Source: Clostridia bacterium (GTDB lineage: Bacteria > Bacillota_E > SLMV01 > PUMD01). From it: DNA of 5,352 nucleotides. This document shows positions 1 through 5,352 of this stretch, piece after piece. Positions within the stretch are counted from its first letter, which is position 1. Each line of letters begins with the position of its first letter. Both the position numbers and the translations under genes were made by a program. The stretch is from positions 1 through 5,352 of the forward strand of contig SKXF01000256.1 of assembly GCA_007128555.1 (NCBI GenBank). The letters are read 5' to 3'. The notes below the pieces were generated by a model. The model was given only the letters and a program-made list of their open reading frames with translations. It ran no database searches and was not told where the DNA came from.

Positions 1-732
1 CACCGGAAGCTGCGCATGGATGTCCGTATAGCTACCACCGAAAGCCACGCCCCGCGCAGAGTAGACCAGCTGGAACGCGTCAAGCCAGTATCCCCAGGCC
101 TTCAGCAGAAGATAGGAGGCCAACAGGACCGCCAGGTGGGCCCGGGACCTGGGGTGTACGTTCACCCGGCCTCCGAGGAAATTCACCGATCCCGCAAAGA
201 AGTAGATCAGGCCCATGATCATCAGGGTCAGAAGAATCAGAAACCCGACGGAGTTGAAGATCACCCTGTAAAAGGGCAGGGTGAAGACAAAATAGGCAAT
301 GTCCCTTCCAAAGAGCGGATCCGGCACCCCGAAAGGAGCCTGGTTGATGTAACGGAGAACCGTCTCCCATTCGGTGGCAAAGGAAATCCCCGCCAGGAAG
401 CCGAACACAACCGAAACAGCAGCGATGACGCGATTGATCGTCCGCGGCAAAAACCACCGCGTCGCCTGCAGCTCCTCAACCTGGCTGGACAGGTGCAATA
501 TGCTGCTTCGTATGAAGCGCAGATTGACGAACAGGAACAGGCCAAAGACCAGTCCCGAGGCCAGTCCCACTAACAGGCGGGCCCTGAGCATCGTCCAGAA
601 CACGCTGAGATATCCCATCTCCTCAAACCAAAGCACTTCCGTATAATAGTACGCGACCGTGGATGACAACAATAGGAGCGCGGCCACGATACCAATGACC
701 GTCCACACCACGACCCTGCGCCTGCCTTGCAT
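1..732 (-). CDS. UPF0182 (COG1615) family integral membrane protein, N-terminal 244 residues, cut by window edge
   Basis: This frame has no stop codon before the left edge, so only the first 244 codons are present; family members are usually about 900-1000 residues. Five hydrophobic segments are visible, at about residues 7-30, 52-71, 99-119, 157-180 and 198-217, marking a polytopic inner-membrane protein. UPF0182 hallmarks seen are the WFEEMGY segment just after helix 1, DPLFGRDIAYF at 138-148 followed by LPFYR, LLLKAWGYWLD at 208-218, and YSARG followed by GGSYTDIHA near 224-240. The molecular function of the family is unknown. ATG at 732 is used here, but an in-frame GTG at 738 sits 5 bases from a GGGGG Shine-Dalgarno-like run (744-748) and is a credible alternative. 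It follows the carboxypeptidase by 84 bases on the same strand with no clear terminator between, so read-through is plausible. Family assignment is confident; the rest of the gene lies outside the window. Confidence 0.9.
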   Translation of the reverse strand, partial: MQGRRRVVVWTVIGIVAALLLLSSTVAYYYTEVLWFEEMGYLSVFWTMLRARLLVGLASGLVFGLFLFVNLRFIRSSILHLSSQVEELQATRWFLPRTINRVIAAVSVVFGFLAGISFATEWETVLRYINQAPFGVPDPLFGRDIAYFVFTLPFYRVIFNSVGFLILLTLMIMGLIYFFAGSVNFLGGRVNVHPRSRAHLAVLLASYLLLKAWGYWLDAFQLVYSARGVAFGGSYTDIHAQLPV

Positions 733-743
733 GGTCACCACAT

Positions 744-750
744 CCCCCTA
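744..750 (-). promoter_or_regulatory. Shine-Dalgarno-like site of the UPF0182 gene
   Basis: The minus strand reads TAGGGGG. It lies 11 bases before the ATG at 732 but only 5 bases before an in-frame GTG at 738 (2 bases before another GTG at 741). The spacing favours the GTG at 738 as the real initiator, which would add two residues; the sequence alone does not settle it. Confidence 0.5.
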
Positions 751-816
751 GAGTATCGACTCTGTGTACATGGTATATTGTTCATCATAAAGGAAGCATT
801 CTCCTGCCATGGTTTC

Positions 817-2085
817 TCAACCGTCGCCCCGCAGACGCTGGAAGAACAGCAGGATGCTGTCAATCATCCTGCGCCACCAGGACCCACGTTCCACGTCCTG
901 GGCGGGATGAACCGTCCACAGGCCCAGGTGCAACGGCTCGTCATCGTCCGAAGGCTCCCAGTACAGGTTTAGCGTTCCGATCACATCTTCCCGTGATAGG
1001 GGGGCACGGGCTACCTCGCCAAGGGAGACCTCGACCCGGATCTGATCCTCCGTACCCTCGGGAACAATCACAGCCGGCTCCTCCCCCACCCGGACCGGAA
1101 TGCTGAGGGGCTCTCCGCCATAAACCCGAACGTCCTCGGGCAACGCAGGTTCGACGTTCACAGCATGCATTGTGAAATTGTCAAAGGCCCAGTTCAGAAC
1201 CGCCAGGGCCTCCCGTTCGCGGGTCGCAATGGCCTCGGGTTCGGACTGATCCTCAATCCCGGCGCCGATCCCCATGATGATCGCGGCGTAATGATCGTCG
1301 CCATCCCTGGCCGTCGCAACCAGGTGATAGCCCGACTCCCGCGTGTACCCCGTCTTCAATCCTGTGACTCGCTCATCACGAAAGACCAGGCCGTTACGGT
1401 TGGGTTGGGTGATTCCCGCGTAGGTGAAGCTCTCCTGCGTGGTGATCTCCTCGGACTGGGGAAAGGTCATCGAAAAATACCGGACCAGCCGAGCAATATC
1501 CCGAGGGGTAACCCTCTGCCCCTCGGCGGGAAGACCGTTAACTGTACCCAGGTACGTATCCCGCATTCCCAGTTCCCGGGCCATATCGTTCATCCGATCG
1601 ACGAAGACCTCGGCGCTGCCCGCCAGGTGCTCCGCCACAGCGATGGAGGCATCGTTTCCTGAAGCCACGATCATACCCGTCATGACGGTCTCCAGGGGAA
1701 TCTCCTCTCCGACCTCGATAAACATCTTGGATCCCGGGACGTTCGCCGCCCACGCCCGTTCACTGACAAGAACCATGTCATCGTAAGCCGCCCGGCCCTC
1801 CTCAATGGCCCTGTAGGCCAGCGCAAGGGTCACGATCTTGGACAGAGAAGCCGGGCCGTAGGATGCATCGGGTGCCTTTTCAAACAATAGGGCTCCCGTG
1901 CGAATGTCCATCACGATGACCGACGCGGCCTCAAAGCTATCGGGGTTAAGCGTGTGCCCAGGGAAGCTGCGTGAGACCACCTCATAGGGAGGTGCGGGAA
2001 GCCAGCTGGCCTCCACAGATGAGCCCAGCAGACCCACAACCATGAACAGAGTCACAACGATTGCCACTTTCGACACTAAACGCAC
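817..2085 (-). CDS. dacF: D-alanyl-D-alanine carboxypeptidase (DacA/DacF type, low-molecular-weight PBP, peptidase S11)
   Basis: A serine DD-carboxypeptidase of 422 residues that removes the terminal D-Ala from peptidoglycan pentapeptides outside the cytoplasmic membrane. All three penicillin-binding signatures are present and correctly spaced: SxxK as S80-L-S-K83 (nucleophile S80), SxN as S142-G-N144, and KTG at 244-246. The N-terminus is a Sec-type signal peptide (basic RLVSK, hydrophobic core about 7-21) with likely cleavage after VEA at residue 26. The catalytic domain spans about 45-285, followed by a beta-rich PBP5_C-like domain at about 300-395. The last 20 residues (WWRR, then hydrophobic MIDSILLFFQRLR) form an amphipathic helix like the membrane anchor of PBP5. 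The start codon is GTG, supported by a strong RBS 3-10 bases upstream. The length fits the family. The general class is certain; the choice of DacF over DacA/DacB-like names is by resemblance. No missing catalytic residue is seen. Confidence 0.95.
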   Translation of the reverse strand: MRLVSKVAIVVTLFMVVGLLGSSVEASWLPAPPYEVVSRSFPGHTLNPDSFEAASVIVMDIRTGALLFEKAPDASYGPASLSKIVTLALAYRAIEEGRAAYDDMVLVSERAWAANVPGSKMFIEVGEEIPLETVMTGMIVASGNDASIAVAEHLAGSAEVFVDRMNDMARELGMRDTYLGTVNGLPAEGQRVTPRDIARLVRYFSMTFPQSEEITTQESFTYAGITQPNRNGLVFRDERVTGLKTGYTRESGYHLVATARDGDDHYAAIIMGIGAGIEDQSEPEAIATREREALAVLNWAFDNFTMHAVNVEPALPEDVRVYGGEPLSIPVRVGEEPAVIVPEGTEDQIRVEVSLGEVARAPLSREDVIGTLNLYWEPSDDDEPLHLGLWTVHPAQDVERGSWWRRMIDSILLFFQRLRGDG

Positions 2086-2088
2086 GTG

Positions 2089-2099
2089 CCTCCTCCTCC
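2089..2099 (-). promoter_or_regulatory. Strong Shine-Dalgarno site fixing the GTG start of the carboxypeptidase
   Basis: The minus strand reads GGAGGAGGAGG immediately upstream of the GTG at 2085. The repeated AGGAGG units give several usable anti-SD registers; one unit at 2092-2097 leaves 6 bases to the start. This decides the GTG start. It also pairs with an upstream CTCCG to form a short CTCCG-GA-CGGAG dyad, which could partly mask the site, though a 2-base loop makes that unlikely as drawn. Confidence 0.8.
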
Positions 2100-2174
2100 G
2101 TCCGGAGCGATCTCACACCCCATGGCTATATTTCCCTCAGGGAGAGCGAATATGTGGCTCCCATGAGCAAAGAC

Positions 2175-2204
2175 GACACCAGATCGAACATGTTCCATTG
2201 TGTC
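2175..2204 (-). terminator. Imperfect dyad over the stop codon of the guanidino-enzyme gene (possible weak terminator or operator)
   Basis: Outer arms GACAC and GTGTC (2175-2179 and 2200-2204) enclose a perfect 10-base palindrome GAACATGTTC (2186-2195), with partial pairing in between. It begins within the TGA stop of the guanidino-enzyme gene. On the minus strand it is followed by GTCTTTGC, only a short T run, so it is a poor intrinsic terminator. The palindrome could instead be a protein-binding site upstream of the carboxypeptidase gene, about 100 bases from its start. Function is unproven. Confidence 0.25.
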
Positions 2205-3141
2205 ACACTTCGTCGCGGCGCAAAAACGCCGTCAGGCAATGGATCCCACCCCAGCCCTTCTGGAGCTCTGACACGTCCAAAGTCAGAACCTCCACACCGG
2301 CCTCTTCCAGTCGCTCCTGGGTTCGCGGACTGCCCTCCGACATCACGATTTTCCCGGGCTCCAGGCAAACAAAATTGCTGGCCATGGCCTGTTTCGCCTC
2401 GTGGGGTGAGTTGATCTCAATCATCTGGTAACCGCGGCGCCTCAGAGTGTCTGCCACCTCGAAGGGCGTCGGCCACGGGAAAAACACGCAGATATCGGTA
2501 CTCGCTAGATTGAAGAGGCCATCAATGTGATCCTGGCCGTAGGGAACCTGGAAATAGAGGAACGTGTGCACTCCCATCCGCCGCAGGATTTCCTCGATCT
2601 GGGCAGCGCCCTCCCGGTTGGTGCGGTTACCCACGCCGATGATAACGGTGGTGCGGTCCACCCACATCAGATCGGCACCCTCGAAGGTACCGCCCCCACT
2701 GATGGTTCGGATGATCGGCACCCCAAGCCCTGCCAGGGTCTGGGCAGCATAACGTTCCTCTCCACGCCGCACGGCGAGGGCAGGCCGGGCCACAATGGCT
2801 CCCTCAGGCGTCATGGCCACCGGGTCTCGGACGAAAAGGGCATTGGGCTTATCCGGTGCCATCTCCTCGATGTAGTGGACGTCCACCCCATGATCCCGAT
2901 AGATGTCCGCCAGGGCATCGTGCTGGGATCGGGCCAGGTCGACATCCATCAGATCCAGCCACCGCGCCTCCGCAGGGTCCGTTATCCGCTCCACCTCGAC
3001 CCCCGGCCGGCGCAACAGGACAGATCGCAATCGACCGACTTCCGAATCCACGCCCCAGTCTCCCCAGTACCGGGGAAGATCCTCGGCGAACCCGGATTCA
3101 AGGGCAAACCACCGTTCCCCTGAACTTATCAATTCCGACAT
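2203..3141 (-). CDS. Guanidino-modifying enzyme: dimethylarginine dimethylaminohydrolase / arginine deiminase-like (amidinotransferase fold)
   Basis: A 312-residue soluble protein of the guanidino-modifying superfamily (Amidinotransf domain, COG1834-like), which attacks a guanidinium carbon with a catalytic cysteine. The expected elements occur in order: NALFVRDP at 100-107 (substrate-side Arg/Asp), GGGTFEGAD at 149-157 (acidic pair E154 and D157), HID at 205-207 (general-base His plus Asp), and GGIHCLTAF near the C-terminus with the nucleophile C302. The N-terminal WGVDSEVGRLRSVLLRRPG is the usual first strand of the fold. Members hydrolyse arginine to citrulline plus ammonia, hydrolyse methylated arginines, or transfer amidino groups; the sequence does not say which. 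The length (about 310) is nearer dimethylargininase/COG1834 proteins than classical arginine deiminase (about 400). The ATG start is supported by GAGGGAG 5 bases upstream. Its neighbour upstream is an AruI-like decarboxylase, consistent with guanidino-compound catabolism. No signal peptide or membrane segment is seen. Superfamily is certain; substrate is unassigned. Confidence 0.9.
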   Translation of the reverse strand: MSELISSGERWFALESGFAEDLPRYWGDWGVDSEVGRLRSVLLRRPGVEVERITDPAEARWLDLMDVDLARSQHDALADIYRDHGVDVHYIEEMAPDKPNALFVRDPVAMTPEGAIVARPALAVRRGEERYAAQTLAGLGVPIIRTISGGGTFEGADLMWVDRTTVIIGVGNRTNREGAAQIEEILRRMGVHTFLYFQVPYGQDHIDGLFNLASTDICVFFPWPTPFEVADTLRRRGYQMIEINSPHEAKQAMASNFVCLEPGKIVMSEGSPRTQERLEEAGVEVLTLDVSELQKGWGGIHCLTAFLRRDEV

Positions 3142-3146
3142 GCAAT

Positions 3147-3153
3147 CTCCCTC
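3147..3153 (-). promoter_or_regulatory. Shine-Dalgarno site of the guanidino-modifying enzyme gene
   Basis: The minus strand reads GAGGGAG, 5 bases before the ATG at 3141. It supports that ATG as the start. It lies 6 bases downstream of an inverted repeat (3160-3188), so leader folding could affect access to it. Confidence 0.7.
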
Positions 3154-3159
3154 TCACAG

Positions 3160-3188
3160 GTACCGGCCATAGCCCCATAGCTCGGTAC
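3160..3188 (-). repeat. Inverted repeat just upstream of the guanidino-enzyme RBS
   Basis: GTACCG (3160-3165) and CGGTAC (3183-3188) form a perfect 6-base inverted repeat with a 17-base loop. On the minus strand the loop contains the direct repeat CTATGG-GG-CTATGG. It ends 6 bases from the Shine-Dalgarno site, a position suited to an operator or leader hairpin. The repeat is seen directly; the regulatory role is inference. Confidence 0.4.
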
Positions 3189-3201
3189 GTTTGTTCACGC
3201 C

Positions 3202-3228
3202 CCTTCATCCGCATCAGACTAATGAAGG
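3202..3228 (-). repeat. Inverted repeat in the leader of the guanidino-enzyme gene
   Basis: CCTTCAT (3202-3208) and ATGAAGG (3222-3228) are perfect 7-base arms around a 13-base loop. As minus-strand RNA the stem can extend by two G-U pairs. No T run follows, so it is not an intrinsic terminator by itself. It may be a leader hairpin or a regulator binding site. Confidence 0.4.
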
Positions 3229-3387
3229 AACACCCATGAATCGTATCTACCTCTGGAGAGCATCCCCAGCAGGGCATGTCCCCATGCGTCTGCAGCCACA
3301 TGAAACCACCAACATTGGCACGGAACGGATGCATGCCACCAGGTACCCTCCGGGAACATGACAGTCCACGTGCCTAACGCAATCCCG

Positions 3388-3413
3388 TTCACCAGAGCAC
3401 AAGACCTGGTGAA
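3388..3413. repeat. Perfect 8-base inverted repeat mid-gap
   Basis: TTCACCAG (3388-3395) and CTGGTGAA (3406-3413) are exact complements around a 10-base loop (AGCACAAGAC). This is the longest perfect dyad noticed in the window. No T run follows on either strand. It could be a protein-binding operator or an RNA stem; the sequence does not distinguish these. Confidence 0.4.
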
Positions 3414-3628
3414 GAAGCCACCGTACAACATCTCAGGACACACGATGAAACTGCCCTGTCACCTGCGAAACGTTGTCGTCCCTGGGCACACAGCAAGGGA
3501 CTCCTGGATATCATAGCCTCTTGGACCTTCGACAGAAACTCCACATTGGCGGCGCGGACGCTCATCATCCATGCTAACGGCCATCAATCGCCACGAAGGG
3601 ATGTCAGGCAACAGTATTCCGCGCTGAC

Positions 3629-3645
3629 CACGTTCATGGAACATG
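3629..3645 (-). repeat. Small hairpin downstream of the ThDP enzyme gene
   Basis: As minus-strand RNA, CAUGUUC and GAACGUG can form a 7-pair stem (one G-U) with a CAU loop. It lies about 80-100 bases after the ThDP-enzyme stop. There is no T tract, so terminator function is doubtful. It shares ATGGAACATGT with the palindrome region near 2186-2197. Confidence 0.25.
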
Positions 3646-3653
3646 TCCCCGGC

Positions 3654-3667
3654 GGCACTTCAGTGCC
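3654..3667 (-). repeat. Short palindromic hairpin GGCAC-TGAA-GTGCC after the ThDP enzyme gene
   Basis: The minus strand reads GGCACTGAAGTGCC, a 5-pair G+C-rich stem with a TGAA tetraloop (6-base arms as DNA), about 60 bases after the ThDP-enzyme stop. It is followed by GCCGGGG rather than T residues. It may contribute to 3'-end stability or termination together with the adjacent hairpin at 3629-3645, but it is not a classical intrinsic terminator. Confidence 0.3.
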
Positions 3668-3726
3668 CAGGTCGGTTCATCCCCGGCGATCGCTTCTCCC
3701 GCTGCACGGAACGGCCATGGACCTTC

Positions 3727-5349
3727 CTAGAAGCCAACCCGGAACTCGACGATCGTTGGGCCATCGGCAGCGAAGGCCTCGTTGAGAACAGCAGGCAGCT
3801 GGGCGGCATCCGTCAGTCTCCGGCCCCTGGCACCAAAGGCTTCCGCCATCTGCACGAAATCGGGGTTGCATATGTCCGTGCCGATCTCCCTGCCGTAGCG
3901 ACCCCTCTGCATTCGACCCACGACACCGTAGGACTCGTTGTTTATAAGTAATATCGGAAGAGGCAGTCGGTACTTGACAGCCGTGGCAAGGTCGCCGACG
4001 GTGAAGAGTAACCCCCCGTCTCCGCTGATCGACACCACGTTTCGATCCGGCTGCCCCAGCTTCGCTCCAATTGCCGCGGGCATCGACCATCCGAGGGTGC
4101 CAAAACCTCGCGGGAACAGGAACGTCCTGGGCTGTTCAGCAAAATACAGGGAGTTGGCGCGATAACAGAGCATCGTCATGTCACAGACCACCACGTCTTC
4201 GGGCATAAGAGACTGTCTGAGCACATCGATAATCGCCCGAACCTCTCCATCGTCCGATCCCTCTTCCAGGATCGAATCTCTCAGATCGGAGATCTCGCCC
4301 CTGAAGGCGGTCTTCCCTTCGGATCCACGCTCAGATGCAGCGGCGGCCTCGCCCATCACCTGGCGCAGGCGTTCCAGGAGCTGCTCGGCAAAAATCCGGG
4401 CATCGCTCTGGATTTCAATGCAGGGCTGGTACAGCCGGTCACCTCGGGGAGGATCCAGGTCCACGCGTATGAGGGGCTTTGGGAATCGCACATTCCCCTC
4501 ACCCGTATCGACCACTCCGAGCTCACTGCCCACAACCAGAACAGCGTCCGTGGTCTGTATGAAGTCCAGCATCGCCTCGGAACGGAGATTGCAGCCCAGG
4601 CTGAGGGGATGATTCTCGTCGAGGACTCCCTTGCCCGCCGAGGTCATGGCCACTGCGGCACCCAACAGATCTGCGATCTGTGTCAGGGCCTCGCTGGCAC
4701 CGACAGCCCCGCCTCCGGCCCAGAGCAGGGGCCGTTCTGCCCCGAGAAGGATCTCGGCAGTCCGCGCGATCTCGTCGGCAGAGGGTGAGAACACGCTGCC
4801 TTCACTTCGGCCAGCAAAAATCATGTCGGCCTCGGCATCAAGTACATCCGTGGGAATCTCAATATGCACGGGGCGCGGGCGGTGGGTCCCCAGGTAGGTC
4901 ATCGCATCGGAGATGGCCCCTGGCACATCTGCCGGATCCGTCACGCGACGATTCCAGGCTGTGCAGCCGGCGGTCACACCAAGCTGGTCCTTCAACTGGT
5001 GCAAAGCCCCGACATCGCGGTCCATGTGATCAGACCGGTTTTGACTCGATATCAGTAAGATAGGTGATGAATCCGAATAGGCCTGACCCAGGGCTGTGGC
5101 TGCATTGGTCACCCCCGGACCCGTAATCACAAGACCAACGCCAACCTTTCCCGTGACCCGGGCATATCCATCAGCCATGAAACCTGCGCCAACCTCGTTT
5201 CGGGTCAGGATGTGTCGGATGCTCCCCTCGTGATCACACAAACCATCGTAGATCTCCATCGTGTGGACTCCGGGAATACCAAAGACCGTGTCGACTCCCT
5301 CTGTGACCAGCGCCTCAACGACCGCTTTTCCTCCGGTCATTCGAACCAT
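3727..5349 (-). CDS. Thiamine-diphosphate-dependent enzyme, AruI-like (probable 5-guanidino-2-oxopentanoate decarboxylase; acetolactate synthase superfamily)
   Basis: A 540-residue cytoplasmic ThDP enzyme of the IlvB/COG0028 superfamily. The N-terminal PYR domain (about 4-170) carries FGIPGVHTMEIY (23-34), the cofactor-activating Glu in RNEVGAGFMADGYAR (E52), and GPGVTNAATALGQAYSDS (77-94). The central domain runs about 190-320. The C-terminal PP domain has GTLGWSMPAAIGAKLGQP and the ThDP/Mg motif GDG (443-445) followed 24 residues later by NN (470-471). The FGIPGVHT...ITGPGVTNAAT...RPRPVHIEIP pattern recalls AruI, which decarboxylates 2-ketoarginine in the arginine transaminase pathway, more than biosynthetic acetolactate synthase. 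A guanidino-group enzyme lies next downstream on the same strand. Other possibilities are a catabolic acetolactate synthase-like or other 2-oxoacid decarboxylase. No IlvN subunit gene follows. ATG at 5349 lies 3 bases from the edge; M4 (5340) is an alternative start, and an upstream extension cannot be excluded. Fold certain, substrate moderately supported. Confidence 0.85.
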   Translation of the reverse strand: MVRMTGGKAVVEALVTEGVDTVFGIPGVHTMEIYDGLCDHEGSIRHILTRNEVGAGFMADGYARVTGKVGVGLVITGPGVTNAATALGQAYSDSSPILLISSQNRSDHMDRDVGALHQLKDQLGVTAGCTAWNRRVTDPADVPGAISDAMTYLGTHRPRPVHIEIPTDVLDAEADMIFAGRSEGSVFSPSADEIARTAEILLGAERPLLWAGGGAVGASEALTQIADLLGAAVAMTSAGKGVLDENHPLSLGCNLRSEAMLDFIQTTDAVLVVGSELGVVDTGEGNVRFPKPLIRVDLDPPRGDRLYQPCIEIQSDARIFAEQLLERLRQVMGEAAAASERGSEGKTAFRGEISDLRDSILEEGSDDGEVRAIIDVLRQSLMPEDVVVCDMTMLCYRANSLYFAEQPRTFLFPRGFGTLGWSMPAAIGAKLGQPDRNVVSISGDGGLLFTVGDLATAVKYRLPLPILLINNESYGVVGRMQRGRYGREIGTDICNPDFVQMAEAFGARGRRLTDAAQLPAVLNEAFAADGPTIVEFRVGF

Positions 5350-5352
5350 AAC

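Larger units (their letters stand above)
3142..3726. other. 585-base intergenic stretch without a convincing gene; inverted-repeat-rich leader
   Basis: This is the only long gap in the window, between the end of the ThDP enzyme and the start of the guanidino enzyme. Seven full lines counted by hand (3181-3600) average about 56% G+C, slightly lower than the coding lines sampled. No frame gives a recognisable protein. One minus-strand frame from 3659 to 3219 is interrupted by a single TGA (3459-3461) and reads Cys/Trp-rich with no known motif. No tRNA, rRNA or transposase signature is visible. Five inverted repeats are scattered across it (3160-3188, 3202-3228, 3388-3413, 3629-3645, 3654-3667). 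It should contain the promoter and 5' leader of the guanidino-enzyme gene, but no convincing -35/-10 pair could be picked by eye. Confidence 0.6.

Noticed and set aside
16..646. Plus-strand and alternative minus-strand open frames across the left end
   Set aside because: They overlap the UPF0182 frame, which carries clear family motifs and membrane segments; the others are Arg/Ser/Pro/Gln-rich shadows with no motif.
742..816. Terminator or promoter between the carboxypeptidase and UPF0182
   Set aside because: Only a 5-base dyad (AGAGT-ATCG-ACTCT) and A/T-rich TATGAT- or TATACC-like hexamers are present, without a suitably spaced -35 or a T run; not enough to call either.
1165..1662. 165-codon plus-strand open frame
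   Set aside because: It is antisense to the carboxypeptidase between the SxN and KTG motifs; an expected shadow in G+C-rich coding DNA.
2186..2195. LexA/SOS box
   Set aside because: The palindrome is GAACATGTTC with a 2-base centre; the Gram-positive box CGAAC-N4-GTTCG has a 4-base centre, and the flanks do not fit.
2527..3123. 198-codon plus-strand open frame
   Set aside because: It is antisense to the guanidino-modifying enzyme, whose catalytic residues are intact; the plus-strand translation is His/Pro/Arg-rich with no motif and lacks a proper RBS.
3236..3361. Plus-strand 41-codon frame beginning MNRIYLW with a GAAGGA Shine-Dalgarno-like run 7 bases upstream, preceded by a 5-codon frame overlapping at ATGA
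   Set aside because: It is short, has no recognisable motif, is antisense to the leader of the guanidino-enzyme gene, and its SD-like run is part of the ATGAAGG arm of an inverted repeat. Too weak to call a gene.
3388..3413. Inverted repeat as an intrinsic terminator
   Set aside because: No T run follows either arm on either strand, and it lies over 300 bases from the end of the upstream gene.

Overview
This 5,352-base window holds four protein-coding genes, all on the minus strand. From right to left (transcription order) they are a thiamine-diphosphate (ThDP) 2-oxoacid decarboxylase-like enzyme, a guanidino-modifying hydrolase/amidinotransferase-fold enzyme, a secreted D-Ala-D-Ala carboxypeptidase, and the N-terminal quarter of a UPF0182 (COG1615) membrane protein cut by the left edge. 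The many plus-strand open frames are antisense shadows of these genes.

The organism is bacterial with moderately high G+C: sampled coding lines run about 58-75% by hand count. Shine-Dalgarno sites are strong and purine-rich (GGAGGAGGAGG before the carboxypeptidase), one gene starts at GTG, and a DacF/DacA-type carboxypeptidase sits next to UPF0182. This fits a high-G+C Bacillota or another Gram-positive-like/Chloroflexi-type lineage. The assignment is weak and rests on gene content and RBS style only.

Layout: 1-732 UPF0182 N-terminus; 733-816 short spacer; 817-2085 D-Ala-D-Ala carboxypeptidase; 2086-2202 spacer with a palindrome and an imperfect dyad over the preceding stop codon; 2203-3141 guanidino-modifying enzyme; 3142-3726 a 585-base stretch with no convincing gene but several inverted repeats; 3727-5349 ThDP enzyme, whose ATG lies 3 bases from the right edge.

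Functionally the window splits in two. The right half pairs a ThDP enzyme that resembles 5-guanidino-2-oxopentanoate (2-ketoarginine) decarboxylase AruI with a guanidino-group enzyme of the arginine deiminase/dimethylargininase superfamily. Together they suggest catabolism of arginine or another guanidino compound, although 585 bases separate them and co-transcription is not shown. The left half is cell-envelope related: periplasmic/extracytoplasmic peptidoglycan trimming followed by a large membrane protein of unknown function. Nothing here is a CRISPR array, rRNA, tRNA, insertion sequence or phage gene. The most speculative signal is the inverted-repeat-rich 585-base gap.
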